Shown here piece after piece: positions 39,715-48,667 of a DNA stretch of 64,000 nt. The stretch covers positions 1 through 64,000 of the forward strand of contig JBBAQX010000018.1 of the NCBI GenBank assembly GCA_040400085.1. The letters run 5' to 3'. Under the pieces are notes generated by a model that saw only the letters and a list, made by a program, of their open reading frames with translations, was not told the origin of the DNA and searched no databases. The DNA comes from HNR sp040400085 (lineage in GTDB: Bacteria > Actinomycetota > Actinomycetes > Actinomycetales > Microbacteriaceae). Within the stretch, counting starts at the first letter, position 1. Each line of letters begins with the position of its first letter. A program made the translations under genes and the position numbers.

Positions 39715-42700
39715 GTGAAGAATAATTCTGTAAGAAGCCAAGGGCATTTGAGCATTCGGGGGGCTTTTATCGCTTTCTGCGCTGTTCTTGCGGTGATAGT
39801 TGGCGTTATCGTGCCGGCTTCCGTTGTCAGCGCCGCCGAGGTGGAGGTCATCGACGTATCGTCAATTACATTCACAAACACGATCCAGCCAGGGAACCGG
39901 TTGGAGGTAGGACAGACCTCCCGAGTCAGTTTTGATTGGAGCCTCATTGGCACGGGAGCAACTGCCGGAGATACCTTCAGCCTTGTGCTTACTCGAAACT
40001 TTCAAGCGGTCTCTGGCACAATAGATCTTCGTGTGGCAGGCGGAGCTGACTCCGCTGGAACGTGTACCCTGAGCCCGATGACGCCCACCGTTGGGCCCAA
40101 AGTAGTGTGCGTACTAAGCGACTACGTGGATTCACACGACGACGTCACCGGTTCGCTGTGGATCGAAGTTCAAACGGTGACCTCTACGACAGAGACAAGC
40201 CTGAGCCTCACCGTTGACGGAAATGTCGTCCTTGTCCCAATCCCGCCGGGAGGGATCGGTGCTCAAGGGTATGGACCGGTGCCGACAAACGCAAGCAAGC
40301 GTGGTTACTGGAGCAACCCCGAGCGCACTGCTATTACGTGGTATGTCGATGTCCCAGGGTCCTTCGTCGGCACGACTAACCCCCTGGAAATTGTAGATAC
40401 ATATTCAGCTGGCTTGACCCTTATTGCCAGCGGTGCGCAAGCCCCCAGCTTCACCAGTATCGAGATGACTCAGGCAGCCTGGGACCTACAAAGCTGGAGC
40501 CCGGTCAATCCCGCACAGTGGGAACTGACTCCTGATGTGTCGCAATCGTTCCACGTGAGTTTGCAGCAGCCGATTGATCAGACACGGCTGTATCGCTTCA
40601 AATACCAAACCTCGCTTGATTATCCCGAGAATTCCATCCCCGGCGATGTATTCAGCAACGTTGCGGTCGTAAACGGCACTACCTACCGCACCTCTCTCAC
40701 CTACACAACCACTGGTGGAGGAAGCGCTATTGGTAGCGGCAGGGGCGGCTTTATCGTCGCAAAAGAAGCGCTCGCCGGTGACGGTGTGTCACTCGTGCCT
40801 GCCGGTACCGAATATTCAGTCAAGGCAACAATCACTGAGCCTTTCAAAGCCCCCCGAGAAGTCGAACTGCAGCTGACCGCTGGCGGTGCGCCGAAAGGCG
40901 TAGCGAACCTGCCAGAGGGAACGACTGTAACGCTGAGCGAGATAAACCTTCCCTCGGTTACCAACGTGAGCTGGGGCACTCCCCGGTTCTCGGCGAATAG
41001 CAACCCCAATGTTACAGTTTCCCCCGACGGTTCAACCGTTGAACTGGCCATTGTTGCTGACGGTACCTACAGGTTCTCGCTCGTCAATACGGCCGAAGAC
41101 ATCACGCCGCCGCCCCTCTTCTCGGTGGGGGACTACACCTGGGTAGACCTCAATGCCGATGGATTGCAGGATGCCACTGAACAGGTGCTCCCCGGCGTCA
41201 CCGTCAGTCTGTCCGACCAGATCGGAGACCCCGTCCGTGACAGCGTCGGGGATGAGGTTCTGCCCGTTGTGTCCGACGGTCAAGGCGAATATCATTTCGA
41301 CGGCCTTCCTGCGGGTAAATACCGGGTCCATTTCGAGGCCCCTTCCGGCTATGAACTGACCAGCGAAACGGTCGGAGCCGATGAATCGTTAGACTCTAAC
41401 GCTGATCCGGCAACCGGCTGGACCCGGATTATCGACCTTGGAGTCGCGTTAGGCAACACCGCACCGTCGATTCCGGCTGACGGTGTCAGCGCGCAGTACA
41501 TCGATAGAACAATTGATGCTGGGTTCATAGAGATCCCCACTCCGGTGGTGCCCTATTTCGCGGTTGGCGACTACGCCTGGTTTGACCAGAACGCCGACGG
41601 GCTACAAACAAGTGGTGAAGCACCGATGACGGGAGTACTGGTGTGGCTCGTGGATAGTGACGAGCATCCGGTTAGCGATATCGACGGGCACCCGGTCGCC
41701 CCCGTGACCACCGATTCCGACGGAAAATACCACTTTGACCGGTTGCCCGCTGGAGAATACCGGGTGAAGTTTGACGCTCCATCGGGAATGGAATTCACGT
41801 CTCCGGAGGAGGGAAGCGATCCAACTCTGGATTCGCGCGCCCGTGATAGGGGAGTGACGCGGGTCTTTGAGCTCGGTATCGGGCTGGACAATACCACCGC
41901 TACTATTCCCGGTGATGATGTCACGGCATCATATATTGACCGCACTCAAGACGCCGGTTTTGTTGAGACCGTACCTGTCGTGAACGACGGTTCCGTGAGC
42001 ATCGTGAAAGACGATGGTCGCACGATCGTGAAGCCGGGAGAGACGCTCAATTACTCTCTTGTTGTCTCGAATGCGACTCCCTATGCTGCCCCAAATGTTG
42101 TTGTCCGTGATGTGATGCCCTCAACCGTCGATCTGGTGTCGAGCTCGATCCCTGGCACTATTGCTGTCGATAACCCGCTGGCGCTGGAATGGGATTTGGG
42201 CGATCTGCCGGCTGGAGAAACCCGAACTATCGTGGTGACGGTTCGTGTTCATAGCGACCTCCCCGCCGAGGCGATGATTGTTAATACCGCAACGGCAACC
42301 AGCTCGGGAATCTGCGCAGATGATCCGCTCACCCCGGTCAAGGACTGCGAATCAACAGACGTCGACAGGACACCCACGAGTATCTGGGTATTGAAGGATG
42401 ACCACGCACATGCCGTCCGCCTCGGGGATAGCCTGACCTACGACATCACGGTGGGCAATTCCTCCGCGGTGACCAAGGACGCTATCGAGGCAGTCGATTC
42501 TCTGCCTTCGAGCGTGAAATTCGTCTCCGCGACGGATGGCGGGAAATACGACCCCGCCACGCGTTCCGTGAGCTGGACAGTGCTCGATCTCGGGCCTGGG
42601 CAATCGCGCGTAGTCCACGTGACAGTTCAGGTTAAGGGCGATATTGAGGGTTCCGTGATCAATACGGTGATATTGCCCTCGGAGCCCGAAGATGGTTGCA

Positions 42701-42879
42701 AGGATGCTGAGGCCTGCTTGTCGGCGGACCAGACCCTGGTTTCCGGTTCCCTGGCACGCACCGGCGGATCGTCTTTTACCGGCCCGCTGTTGCTCGCGGT
42801 CTTCGGTGTCTTTCTTGGTGCGGGGCTGCTCGTTCTGAGGCGACGAAAGGGTGATAAGTCTCTCCTCGTGGCGCGCTAG
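39715..42879 (+). CDS. Large sortase-anchored surface protein with SdrD-B-like and DUF11 repeats
   Basis: 1054 residues, GTG start with AAGGGG. Signal peptide to about residue 41 (ends VVSAAEVEV). A unique N-terminal region to about 460 contains an adhesin-like Ig fold. Two SdrD B-like domains follow (about 467-610, VGDYTWVDLNADGLQDATEQ, and 615-755, VGDYAWFDQNADGLQTSGE; calcium-site-like DxNxDG). Then two DUF11-type repeats (760-870 and 888-995, each with a KDD...GxxLxYxxxVxN pattern). The end is LARTGG at 1013, a hydrophobic helix and RRRK: a class E-type sorting signal. It should be exported and covalently fixed to the cell wall. No sortase gene is nearby. Confidence 0.9.
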   Translation: MKNNSVRSQGHLSIRGAFIAFCAVLAVIVGVIVPASVVSAAEVEVIDVSSITFTNTIQPGNRLEVGQTSRVSFDWSLIGTGATAGDTFSLVLTRNFQAVSGTIDLRVAGGADSAGTCTLSPMTPTVGPKVVCVLSDYVDSHDDVTGSLWIEVQTVTSTTETSLSLTVDGNVVLVPIPPGGIGAQGYGPVPTNASKRGYWSNPERTAITWYVDVPGSFVGTTNPLEIVDTYSAGLTLIASGAQAPSFTSIEMTQAAWDLQSWSPVNPAQWELTPDVSQSFHVSLQQPIDQTRLYRFKYQTSLDYPENSIPGDVFSNVAVVNGTTYRTSLTYTTTGGGSAIGSGRGGFIVAKEALAGDGVSLVPAGTEYSVKATITEPFKAPREVELQLTAGGAPKGVANLPEGTTVTLSEINLPSVTNVSWGTPRFSANSNPNVTVSPDGSTVELAIVADGTYRFSLVNTAEDITPPPLFSVGDYTWVDLNADGLQDATEQVLPGVTVSLSDQIGDPVRDSVGDEVLPVVSDGQGEYHFDGLPAGKYRVHFEAPSGYELTSETVGADESLDSNADPATGWTRIIDLGVALGNTAPSIPADGVSAQYIDRTIDAGFIEIPTPVVPYFAVGDYAWFDQNADGLQTSGEAPMTGVLVWLVDSDEHPVSDIDGHPVAPVTTDSDGKYHFDRLPAGEYRVKFDAPSGMEFTSPEEGSDPTLDSRARDRGVTRVFELGIGLDNTTATIPGDDVTASYIDRTQDAGFVETVPVVNDGSVSIVKDDGRTIVKPGETLNYSLVVSNATPYAAPNVVVRDVMPSTVDLVSSSIPGTIAVDNPLALEWDLGDLPAGETRTIVVTVRVHSDLPAEAMIVNTATATSSGICADDPLTPVKDCESTDVDRTPTSIWVLKDDHAHAVRLGDSLTYDITVGNSSAVTKDAIEAVDSLPSSVKFVSATDGGKYDPATRSVSWTVLDLGPGQSRVVHVTVQVKGDIEGSVINTVILPSEPEDGCKDAEACLSADQTLVSGSLARTGGSSFTGPLLLAVFGVFLGAGLLVLRRRKGDKSLLVAR

Positions 42880-42888
42880 GGGTCAGCG

Positions 42889-43908
42889 CTAGCTCCTCCG
42901 AACGTATGTCTGGAGGAGCGATGCGCCGGTGTCCGCATCATCGACCGTAACGACAAACGTTCGTTTGCCGTCATTCCGCGTTACCTGGATGCCTGCGCTG
43001 TCCCGCGTGATGATGCCCCAACGATTGCGGCCGAATCGTATGCCGTACCCACCGAATTCGCCTAGCGCTGATACCTCGGTCACCGCAACAGTTTCGATAG
43101 CGGATGCCGGTATCCGTATCATGGGCCAGCCGAGCGCGCCTCGCGCGGCTAGTCCTCTGCGAGAAACCGTGACTCTCCAGGAAAGCGTGGTCGTGACTAA
43201 GGCTGCCGCGATTGCGAGCACTCCGACAGCAATCCAGATCGCCGCATTTGGGGTCAGGATCGCGGTCGTGACTACTGCGCCCAGTGCGAGAACCATGGAG
43301 ATAGATACTACCCACCGAATAAGTGGGGATCCGCTGATGTGTTGTGTCCAGACGGCGCGCTCGTTGGGGGCTAACCGCATCGGTTGGACATCCTCCGCGT
43401 CGCTATCCCCGGCCTCTATCTTGGGCGTGATCGCAGCGGCAATTGCGCCTAGCGCTATGGCGAAACCAAGCGAGAGGAGAAAGCTTGTCCCGAGCGGGTG
43501 ACTCTGTACCTCGGTTTCGTCCAGTCCGACTTGGCCGAGCGTGCTCGAAGTGACGAGAGCGCTGACCAAACCTGTCGCTCCGACGCCAATTCCGATGAGG
43601 AACCTGAGGGGTGCGCCTCCCCGTCCGCTGGAGATTGCCTTCCGTGCACTCCCATAGATGAGAGCGGTGAGGAATGCTCCTATTGCTGCGGTAACTGCGA
43701 TATTGGTCCATGCCGCTGCGAATCGTTGTGGCGTGCCATCGAAGCTCCACTGCACCGCGATGGTTTCGGGTAGCTGGGGGAGTGCGACTACGAGCGCGAT
43801 AAGCGCGGCTAGCAGTGTGAGGGCAGGCAAGAGTAGCGCGGCCACCAAAAGACGCGTGCGTTGTGCGCGGTTAAGTTGGCTTTGCTTCGGTGCGTTGTTT
43901 GAGGTCAT
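42889..43908 (-). CDS. DUF1648 domain membrane protein
   Basis: 339 residues. Helix at 20-45, then the DUF1648 pattern LPQLPETIAVQWSFDGTPQRFA, further helices near 66-85, 100-120, 140-160, 195-215 and 220-240, and a cytoplasmic beta-rich C-terminal domain with RVTVSRRGLAARGALGWPMIRIPASAIETVAVTE, a PH-like pattern. Function unknown. Its start overlaps the stop of a GntR gene by four bases, a pairing common in actinobacteria, so it is likely regulated by that protein. Confidence 0.82.
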   Translation of the reverse strand: MTSNNAPKQSQLNRAQRTRLLVAALLLPALTLLAALIALVVALPQLPETIAVQWSFDGTPQRFAAAWTNIAVTAAIGAFLTALIYGSARKAISSGRGGAPLRFLIGIGVGATGLVSALVTSSTLGQVGLDETEVQSHPLGTSFLLSLGFAIALGAIAAAITPKIEAGDSDAEDVQPMRLAPNERAVWTQHISGSPLIRWVVSISMVLALGAVVTTAILTPNAAIWIAVGVLAIAAALVTTTLSWRVTVSRRGLAARGALGWPMIRIPASAIETVAVTEVSALGEFGGYGIRFGRNRWGIITRDSAGIQVTRNDGKRTFVVTVDDADTGASLLQTYVRRS

Positions 43909-44258
43909 TTCTGGTACTCCTGATTGATCATCGTAAAGAGCACGGCAGGCTCGATATTTCGTTGTTTAGCCTCGGCTACGAGGGCGGGGATGAGAGCGTG
44001 GAGGCTATCAAGATTTTCGGCGCGCCCTGTAACGATTGCACCGCGGCCTCGATGGAGCTCGATCATCCCCTCATCTCGAAGGTCATGGAGCGCCCTGAGT
44101 ACCGTGTGGATGTTAATGTCGAGTGTGCTTGCCAGCTCTTTCGCTGATGGAAGGCGCTCTCCTGCCTTGAGGTCTCCGCTCAAGATGTGACTACGGATGC
44201 TCGTGGCAATCTGTGTGAAAAGCGACTCCTGCGCCATTGAATCAATTTTTATCAGCAT
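43905..44258 (-). CDS. GntR family regulator, YtrA subfamily
   Basis: 117 residues: a GntR winged helix (SIRSHILSGDLKAGERLPSAKELASTLDINIHTVLRALHDLRDEGMIELHRGRGAIVTG) and a short C-terminal tail as in YtrA/YhcF proteins, with no large effector domain. Ribosome site GGGAGGG before the ATG. The AT-rich palindrome at 44282-44291 in its promoter region suggests autoregulation. It is co-transcribed with the DUF1648 membrane protein. Confidence 0.9.
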   Translation of the reverse strand: MLIKIDSMAQESLFTQIATSIRSHILSGDLKAGERLPSAKELASTLDINIHTVLRALHDLRDEGMIELHRGRGAIVTGRAENLDSLHALIPALVAEAKQRNIEPAVLFTMINQEYQK

Positions 44259-44281
44259 GAGACCCTCCCTTCAATAAATTC

Positions 44282-44291
44282 ACTATATAGT
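44282..44291. promoter_or_regulatory. YtrA-type operator candidate
   Basis: Palindrome ACTATATAGT followed by TATAGTACATATATAA, all within 25 bases upstream of the GntR gene. The TATA-rich half-sites resemble YtrA-family operators and overlap the likely -10. Confidence 0.5.
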
Positions 44292-44459
44292 TATAGTACA
44301 TATATAACAAGTTGGGTGTTGTTGCTGTTTTCCCGTCAAGGTAAAACCGCATGCCGCTGAATGTTTGATTAGAGAACGATCCGCTCCGTCCAACAGGCGC
44401 TCGCAATCTGTAATATTGATCGTGCACATTCGCGAAAACCTGTCGTAGCGGAGGAAAAA

Positions 44460-44870
44460 ATGTTTAATCGAAAAACTGCCGCATCTGTTGCCCTTATTGG
44501 GGCGCTTATGTTGACTCCGATGATCAGCGCGTGCACCGGCAATAATACGTCGGCGGAACAAAGGCAGACGGTTGATCTCCCGAAAGAATTCCCCGAAGAC
44601 TTTCCCCTCGTCGAGGGTAAGATCGTCGCCGCAGATAAGTTAGGTGATAAGGGATGGGCGGCCACCGTCGTGGTTAAAGACGCAGCCGCTCAAGACTCAG
44701 CGCTCGCAGATCTCAAGGACAAAGGCTTCACTGAGCACGGTTCAAATGAGAGCGACCCCCAGAAACGCACCTACTCGCTGGGAAACGGAACACTTTCCGT
44801 CACGGTCGTTCTTACCCAGGCTGACAACGAGTTTCTTGTCGATTACTCATTCGCGCCGGTTGCCCGCTAA
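44460..44870 (+). CDS. Small lipoprotein, unknown role
   Basis: 136 residues. Signal peptide with lipobox ISAC (C25), then a soluble domain (LPKEFPEDFPLVEGKIVAADKLGDKGWAATVVVKD) of alternating strands. Strong ribosome site GGAGGAAAAA. Convergent with the second sigma-fusion gene. I do not recognise the family; the domain resembles small actinobacterial envelope lipoproteins. Confidence 0.75.
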   Translation: MFNRKTAASVALIGALMLTPMISACTGNNTSAEQRQTVDLPKEFPEDFPLVEGKIVAADKLGDKGWAATVVVKDAAAQDSALADLKDKGFTEHGSNESDPQKRTYSLGNGTLSVTVVLTQADNEFLVDYSFAPVAR

Positions 44871-44904
44871 AGAGTCGTTTCCCGGCCGGAGATCTACTGG
44901 CACT

Positions 44905-46455
44905 TTAGCGCTTTTGGTCTAGCCACATCACGTAATTGACAACGGCAGGCGCGGCAATATCCAACTCAGCAATTCCGCCCGTATAGATCGTATCTACCTC
45001 GATTATTCGCCCGCTGCTCGCGCCGAGAATCACCAACCGGTCATAATGAGAATCTGTCGGGGATGTGACGCGGAAGGCTGTTCCCTGCCTTCCCGCTCTA
45101 TCGGTAACATCCCCCGCGAGTGAGAAGCCTTCGAATGTCTCTAAGAGGCGAAGGATAGACGAATGTTGGGACGGCGTCAGGGTCCACTCTCCGAGGAGAG
45201 CCACAGCGGCATCCACATAAGCTGTCGGGTCGTTCTCATCCTTTATCGTGTCATTATCCGTGAGATAGACGCGCATGGACTCTGGGGTAGAAGGGGGTGT
45301 GTCCCTGAAAGAGACAGGCATCGTGCCAGGAGGATACGCTTCGCTCCGGAGCACGGTTCCCGCCTGAGGCGAGTTAGCTCGTGGGGCTGGAGATAACGGC
45401 GAACCATCTGGAGCGCGAGCACCTTTCGCCGTGACAGTGATAGTTCCAGACAAGTCCGGTGCCCATGAAATCGATGTTGTCTCGGGAATGATTGGCGCAG
45501 ACCCAGCGCTACCGTCTCGTTTTACCTGAATAAACCAACCCTCGAACAAGGCAGCCCGCTGGGGAATCGTCTCAGCCGCTGCCGCGTCCAGCTTAGAAAC
45601 GAAGTCTGAGACGGCATCTGTCGTTTTTTCTGAAGTCTTATCAACGGCTAGCATCACCGGTGTCGTCAGAGACGTTTGAACCGGGTTAAGGAGATTCCAC
45701 GGCTGGGCGACAGCAATCGCGGCGACGAGAAGTAGCGCCAGAGCAGGAACAAGAAAGCGAGGGCGGAGCCACCTGCGAAAAGGGCTGTTGGCAGCAGAAC
45801 GGGTGGCCGTGATCTTGTGGAGATCAGCGAGAGCCCTGCGATCAAGCTCCAGGTCAGGTTCGGAGACGCTTGGCTCGAGGCGGCTGAGCTCCACCATGCT
45901 GAGTGCGGCCATATTGGCTTCGTTTCGTACCATTTCGTCCGGGGACGAGCTATCCTGTCGCGGGTCAGCGGCTCGTAGCTGTTCCGAAAAGAAAGCGTTG
46001 GAATAAGCCTGATCGGAAGCGGTCGTATGCGGCAAGGCATCCACAAGCGCCGCTTTCGCGCGATCTAGGCGTTTCCAAATACTCTTTTCAGTTGTTCTCA
46101 GTACCGTACCGACCTCGACCGCGGTCAGATTCTCCCAATAGGTGAGCTGAAGGCATTCCCTGTCCTTCTCCGGCAGCTGACGAAGCGCGGTAATAACAGC
46201 AGCAGCGTCCACGGGAGATGACGAGCTACTAACGATTGGCGCTTGCGACGACGACGGCAATTGGGAACGGGCTATCCTGAGCAATACGGCAAACGAAAAA
46301 TACTTGCGAGGGACGCAGTGGTTCCATACCGAAGCGAATACCTTCGTAACAATCTCGCGAGATGTTTCGGAATCGTCGCAGCGCCTCTCAACAAAGCACA
46401 GAACAGAGGAATAATGCGCTCTGTAATAGGCCTCGAACTCTCGGCTCGTTGACAA
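44905..46455 (-). CDS. Second ECF-type sigma factor fused to a membrane helix and extracellular domain
   Basis: 516 residues, TTG start with GGGAG six bases before. Sigma region 2-like helices at 6-45 (FEAYYRAHYSSVLCFVERRC), a poor linker, region 4 at 90-138 (LRQLPEKDRECLQLTYWENLTAVEVGTVLRTTEKSIWKRLDRAK). An acidic and Ser-rich stretch leads to a single helix at 233-251, then about 265 outer residues resembling the CU044_5270-type domains that are usually encoded separately beside an ECF sigma gene. No zinc anti-sigma motif is seen. Same general plan as the protein at 38234-39610 but not closely related. Confidence 0.78.
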   Translation of the reverse strand: MSTSREFEAYYRAHYSSVLCFVERRCDDSETSREIVTKVFASVWNHCVPRKYFSFAVLLRIARSQLPSSSQAPIVSSSSSPVDAAAVITALRQLPEKDRECLQLTYWENLTAVEVGTVLRTTEKSIWKRLDRAKAALVDALPHTTASDQAYSNAFFSEQLRAADPRQDSSSPDEMVRNEANMAALSMVELSRLEPSVSEPDLELDRRALADLHKITATRSAANSPFRRWLRPRFLVPALALLLVAAIAVAQPWNLLNPVQTSLTTPVMLAVDKTSEKTTDAVSDFVSKLDAAAAETIPQRAALFEGWFIQVKRDGSAGSAPIIPETTSISWAPDLSGTITVTAKGARAPDGSPLSPAPRANSPQAGTVLRSEAYPPGTMPVSFRDTPPSTPESMRVYLTDNDTIKDENDPTAYVDAAVALLGEWTLTPSQHSSILRLLETFEGFSLAGDVTDRAGRQGTAFRVTSPTDSHYDRLVILGASSGRIIEVDTIYTGGIAELDIAAPAVVNYVMWLDQKR

Positions 46456-46478
46456 ATTTTCTCCCGGTATTGTTCATG

Positions 46479-46507
46479 AATCCTTAAAGGACCACACGAA
46501 AAGTCAA
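46479..46507 (-). promoter_or_regulatory. Promoter of the second sigma-fusion gene
   Basis: Minus strand TTGACT (46507-46502), 17-base spacer, AGGATT (46484-46479); start about 46472, giving a leader of about 17 bases. Confidence 0.55.
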
Positions 46508-46657
46508 TTTTACACTCTGTTTGGATTGCTTACCATGTTGACAGAGTTCTCTTTGTTTAGACCCCAAATGACTTGGGCAACGCCTGTGAGACTATAAGAA
46601 ATATTTATATTGGCATCGTGTTGGCGAAATGTGTGAAAAGCGCTTACTCTCGAAGGG

Positions 46658-47467
46658 ATGAATACTGCAATTGCGACTCCTTACGAAGACCTGCTTCGTC
46701 ACACCCTAGCAACAGGAACAGCAAAGGGTGACCGAACGGGAACGGGTACGACCAGCATCTTCGGTGCACAGCTTCGATTCAACCTGCAAGAAGGTTTTCC
46801 GCTCATAACAACCAAACGGGTACACTTCAAATCGGTCGCGTACGAATTGCTCTGGTTCCTCCGGGGGGAGAGCAACGTAGGCTGGCTCAAGGAGCACGGC
46901 GTGCGTATTTGGGATGAATGGGCCGACCCGCAAGGAGAGCTGGGCCCCGTCTACGGTGTGCAATGGCGTTCGTGGCCAACACCAAGCGGTGAGCATATCG
47001 ACCAGATCTCACAGGTCATCGAACAGCTTCGCTCAGACCCCAACTCTCGACGAATCATCGTGTCAGCGTGGAACGTCGCCGACATCCCCCAGATGGCCCT
47101 CGCGCCGTGCCACGCTTTCTTCCAGTTTTACGTTGCGGACGGTAAGCTCTCATGCCAGCTCTACCAGAGGAGCGCCGATCTCTTTCTCGGAGTCCCATTT
47201 AATATTGCCAGCTATGCCATGCTTACGCATATGGTCGCCGCGCAAACCGGGCTCGAGGTAGGCGACTTCATCTGGACCGGCGGCGATTGCCACATTTACA
47301 ACAACCACCGGGACCAGGTCGCCGAGCAGCTCACTCGCGAACCCTACAACGCACCGAACCTGAAAATTGTGCGGCAGCGAGACAGCATCTTTGACTACGA
47401 ATACGAAGATTTTGAGATCGTCGGATACGAGCATCACCCAGCGATCAAGGGCGCGGTAGCAGTGTGA
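46658..47467 (+). CDS. thyA: Thymidylate synthase
   Basis: Methylates dUMP to dTMP with methylene-tetrahydrofolate, producing dihydrofolate. 269 residues, full length. Catalytic cysteine C151 in LAPCHAFFQFYV; RTGTGTTSIFG at the N-terminus and the dUMP site RSADLFLGVPFNIASYA. The next gene, dihydrofolate reductase, overlaps its stop by four bases and recycles the folate product. Confidence 0.97.
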   Translation: MNTAIATPYEDLLRHTLATGTAKGDRTGTGTTSIFGAQLRFNLQEGFPLITTKRVHFKSVAYELLWFLRGESNVGWLKEHGVRIWDEWADPQGELGPVYGVQWRSWPTPSGEHIDQISQVIEQLRSDPNSRRIIVSAWNVADIPQMALAPCHAFFQFYVADGKLSCQLYQRSADLFLGVPFNIASYAMLTHMVAAQTGLEVGDFIWTGGDCHIYNNHRDQVAEQLTREPYNAPNLKIVRQRDSIFDYEYEDFEIVGYEHHPAIKGAVAV

Positions 47468-48009
47468 GTACCCCTCGTATCGGGCTCGTCTGGGCCCAGG
47501 CCCGAGACGGAGTGATCGGGCTCGATGGTGTCATGCCCTGGCACGTTCCGGAGGACCTTGCGCACTTCAAACGGATAACCCTTGGCCGCCCCGTCATCAT
47601 GGGACGGCGAACCTGGGACTCGCTCCCAGCGAGATTCCGTCCGCTCGAAGGGCGCCGCAACATCGTGATTACCCGTCAAGAAAGCTGGAGTTCCCCGGGA
47701 GCAGAGGTGTGTAGCTCGATAGAGGATGCTCTCGCCGTTGCGCTCGCCGGGCGAAGCATGAGGGAAGGCGATCCCCCAGAAGGTGAAAGCCCTGCGGTGG
47801 ATGCGTGGGTGATTGGCGGCGGCGAGATCTATCGGCAGGCGATGGACCGAGCATCCGTTCTCGAGGTAACAGAGATAAACCATGACTTTGACGGTGACAC
47901 GTACGCACCCGAGATCGGGATTGGCTGGGTGCCCGAGCCCGCACCCGGGCCGTGGCTGACCTCGACACGGGGAATCGAGTACCGATTCGTCACCTACCGC
48001 CGGGCCTGA
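47464..48009 (+). CDS. folA: Dihydrofolate reductase
   Basis: Reduces dihydrofolate to tetrahydrofolate with NADPH. 181 residues, GTG start. GLVWAQARDGVIGLDGVMPWHVPEDLAHFKRIT contains the W and D of the substrate site; GRRTWDSLP and IGGGEIYRQA are the cofactor segments. An insertion of about 15 residues around 100-112 (REGDPPEGESPAVDAW) lengthens it slightly. Coupled with thyA. Confidence 0.96.
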   Translation: MSTPRIGLVWAQARDGVIGLDGVMPWHVPEDLAHFKRITLGRPVIMGRRTWDSLPARFRPLEGRRNIVITRQESWSSPGAEVCSSIEDALAVALAGRSMREGDPPEGESPAVDAWVIGGGEIYRQAMDRASVLEVTEINHDFDGDTYAPEIGIGWVPEPAPGPWLTSTRGIEYRFVTYRRA

Positions 48010-48019
48010 GCCATGACGC

Positions 48020-48262
48020 TTACTCGGCGTCGATAATATCCTCTTCAAGGCTCCAGACACGATCGCCGCTATCGCCGTCAGAAAGCTCGACGATGAGCGC
48101 ATGAGCGTCGATATCGTCGGCATAAAGGATTTCGCGAGCAGCCGCGACAACCACCTCGCGATCTTCGTCGGCCTCATTCTCCTCTTTAGCGGCAATGAGT
48201 GCCTCACGATAGAGAACGATTGCGTTGTCTAGTTCATCCTCGGTGAAGTTTTGGGTAGTCAT
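48020..48262 (-). CDS. Small acidic protein, unknown
   Basis: 80 residues, very acidic, helical, no membrane segment. Begins MTTQNFTEDELDNAIVLYREALIAAKEEN. The ATG has AGGAAAC as a ribosome site. Convergent with folA. Not recognised. Confidence 0.6.
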   Translation of the reverse strand: MTTQNFTEDELDNAIVLYREALIAAKEENEADEDREVVVAAAREILYADDIDAHALIVELSDGDSGDRVWSLEEDIIDAE

Positions 48263-48322
48263 AACAGTTTCCTCGCTCGGTGTGTAGAAGTTAACGTTAC
48301 CCGCTGAAAGCGGCCAGAAGAG

Positions 48323-48667
48323 TTAAATCCCCAGTTTTCCTAACATTCTCCAAACGGCTGTGCTCAATTCGGGATGCTCGCGGGCAATCTCATGCAGCAC
48401 CTCATCTTCGATCCGATCCGCGTTATGCCTGTGTTCTTGCGCATCGTAGACTGAACTTTTCCCGGCCAACCGGGCCAAACCATGCTCGGCGGCGAGCCCT
48501 CGGGCATGCAGGCCGTCAGAGAGAAGAGCGCCGACAACGAGCTCGTCGATGGACGGAATATCCATGATGAACTCTGCCGGGTCTTCTCCATCGCGCGCAT
48601 GATGCTCAATCAACACCTCTCGTTCAAGGTATGCATTTCGGCGCATATACTCGATTGTGTCGATCAC
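48323..48667 (-). CDS. Conserved-looking hypothetical protein
   Basis: 114 residues, GTG start overlapping the stop of the upstream glycosylase-annotated gene (GTGA). Soluble, His- and Glu-rich helices (YLEREVLIEHHARDG, HRHNADRIEDEVLHEIAREHPEL). The coupling suggests a joint function with that gene. Family unknown to me. Confidence 0.65.
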   Translation of the reverse strand: MIDTIEYMRRNAYLEREVLIEHHARDGEDPAEFIMDIPSIDELVVGALLSDGLHARGLAAEHGLARLAGKSSVYDAQEHRHNADRIEDEVLHEIAREHPELSTAVWRMLGKLGI

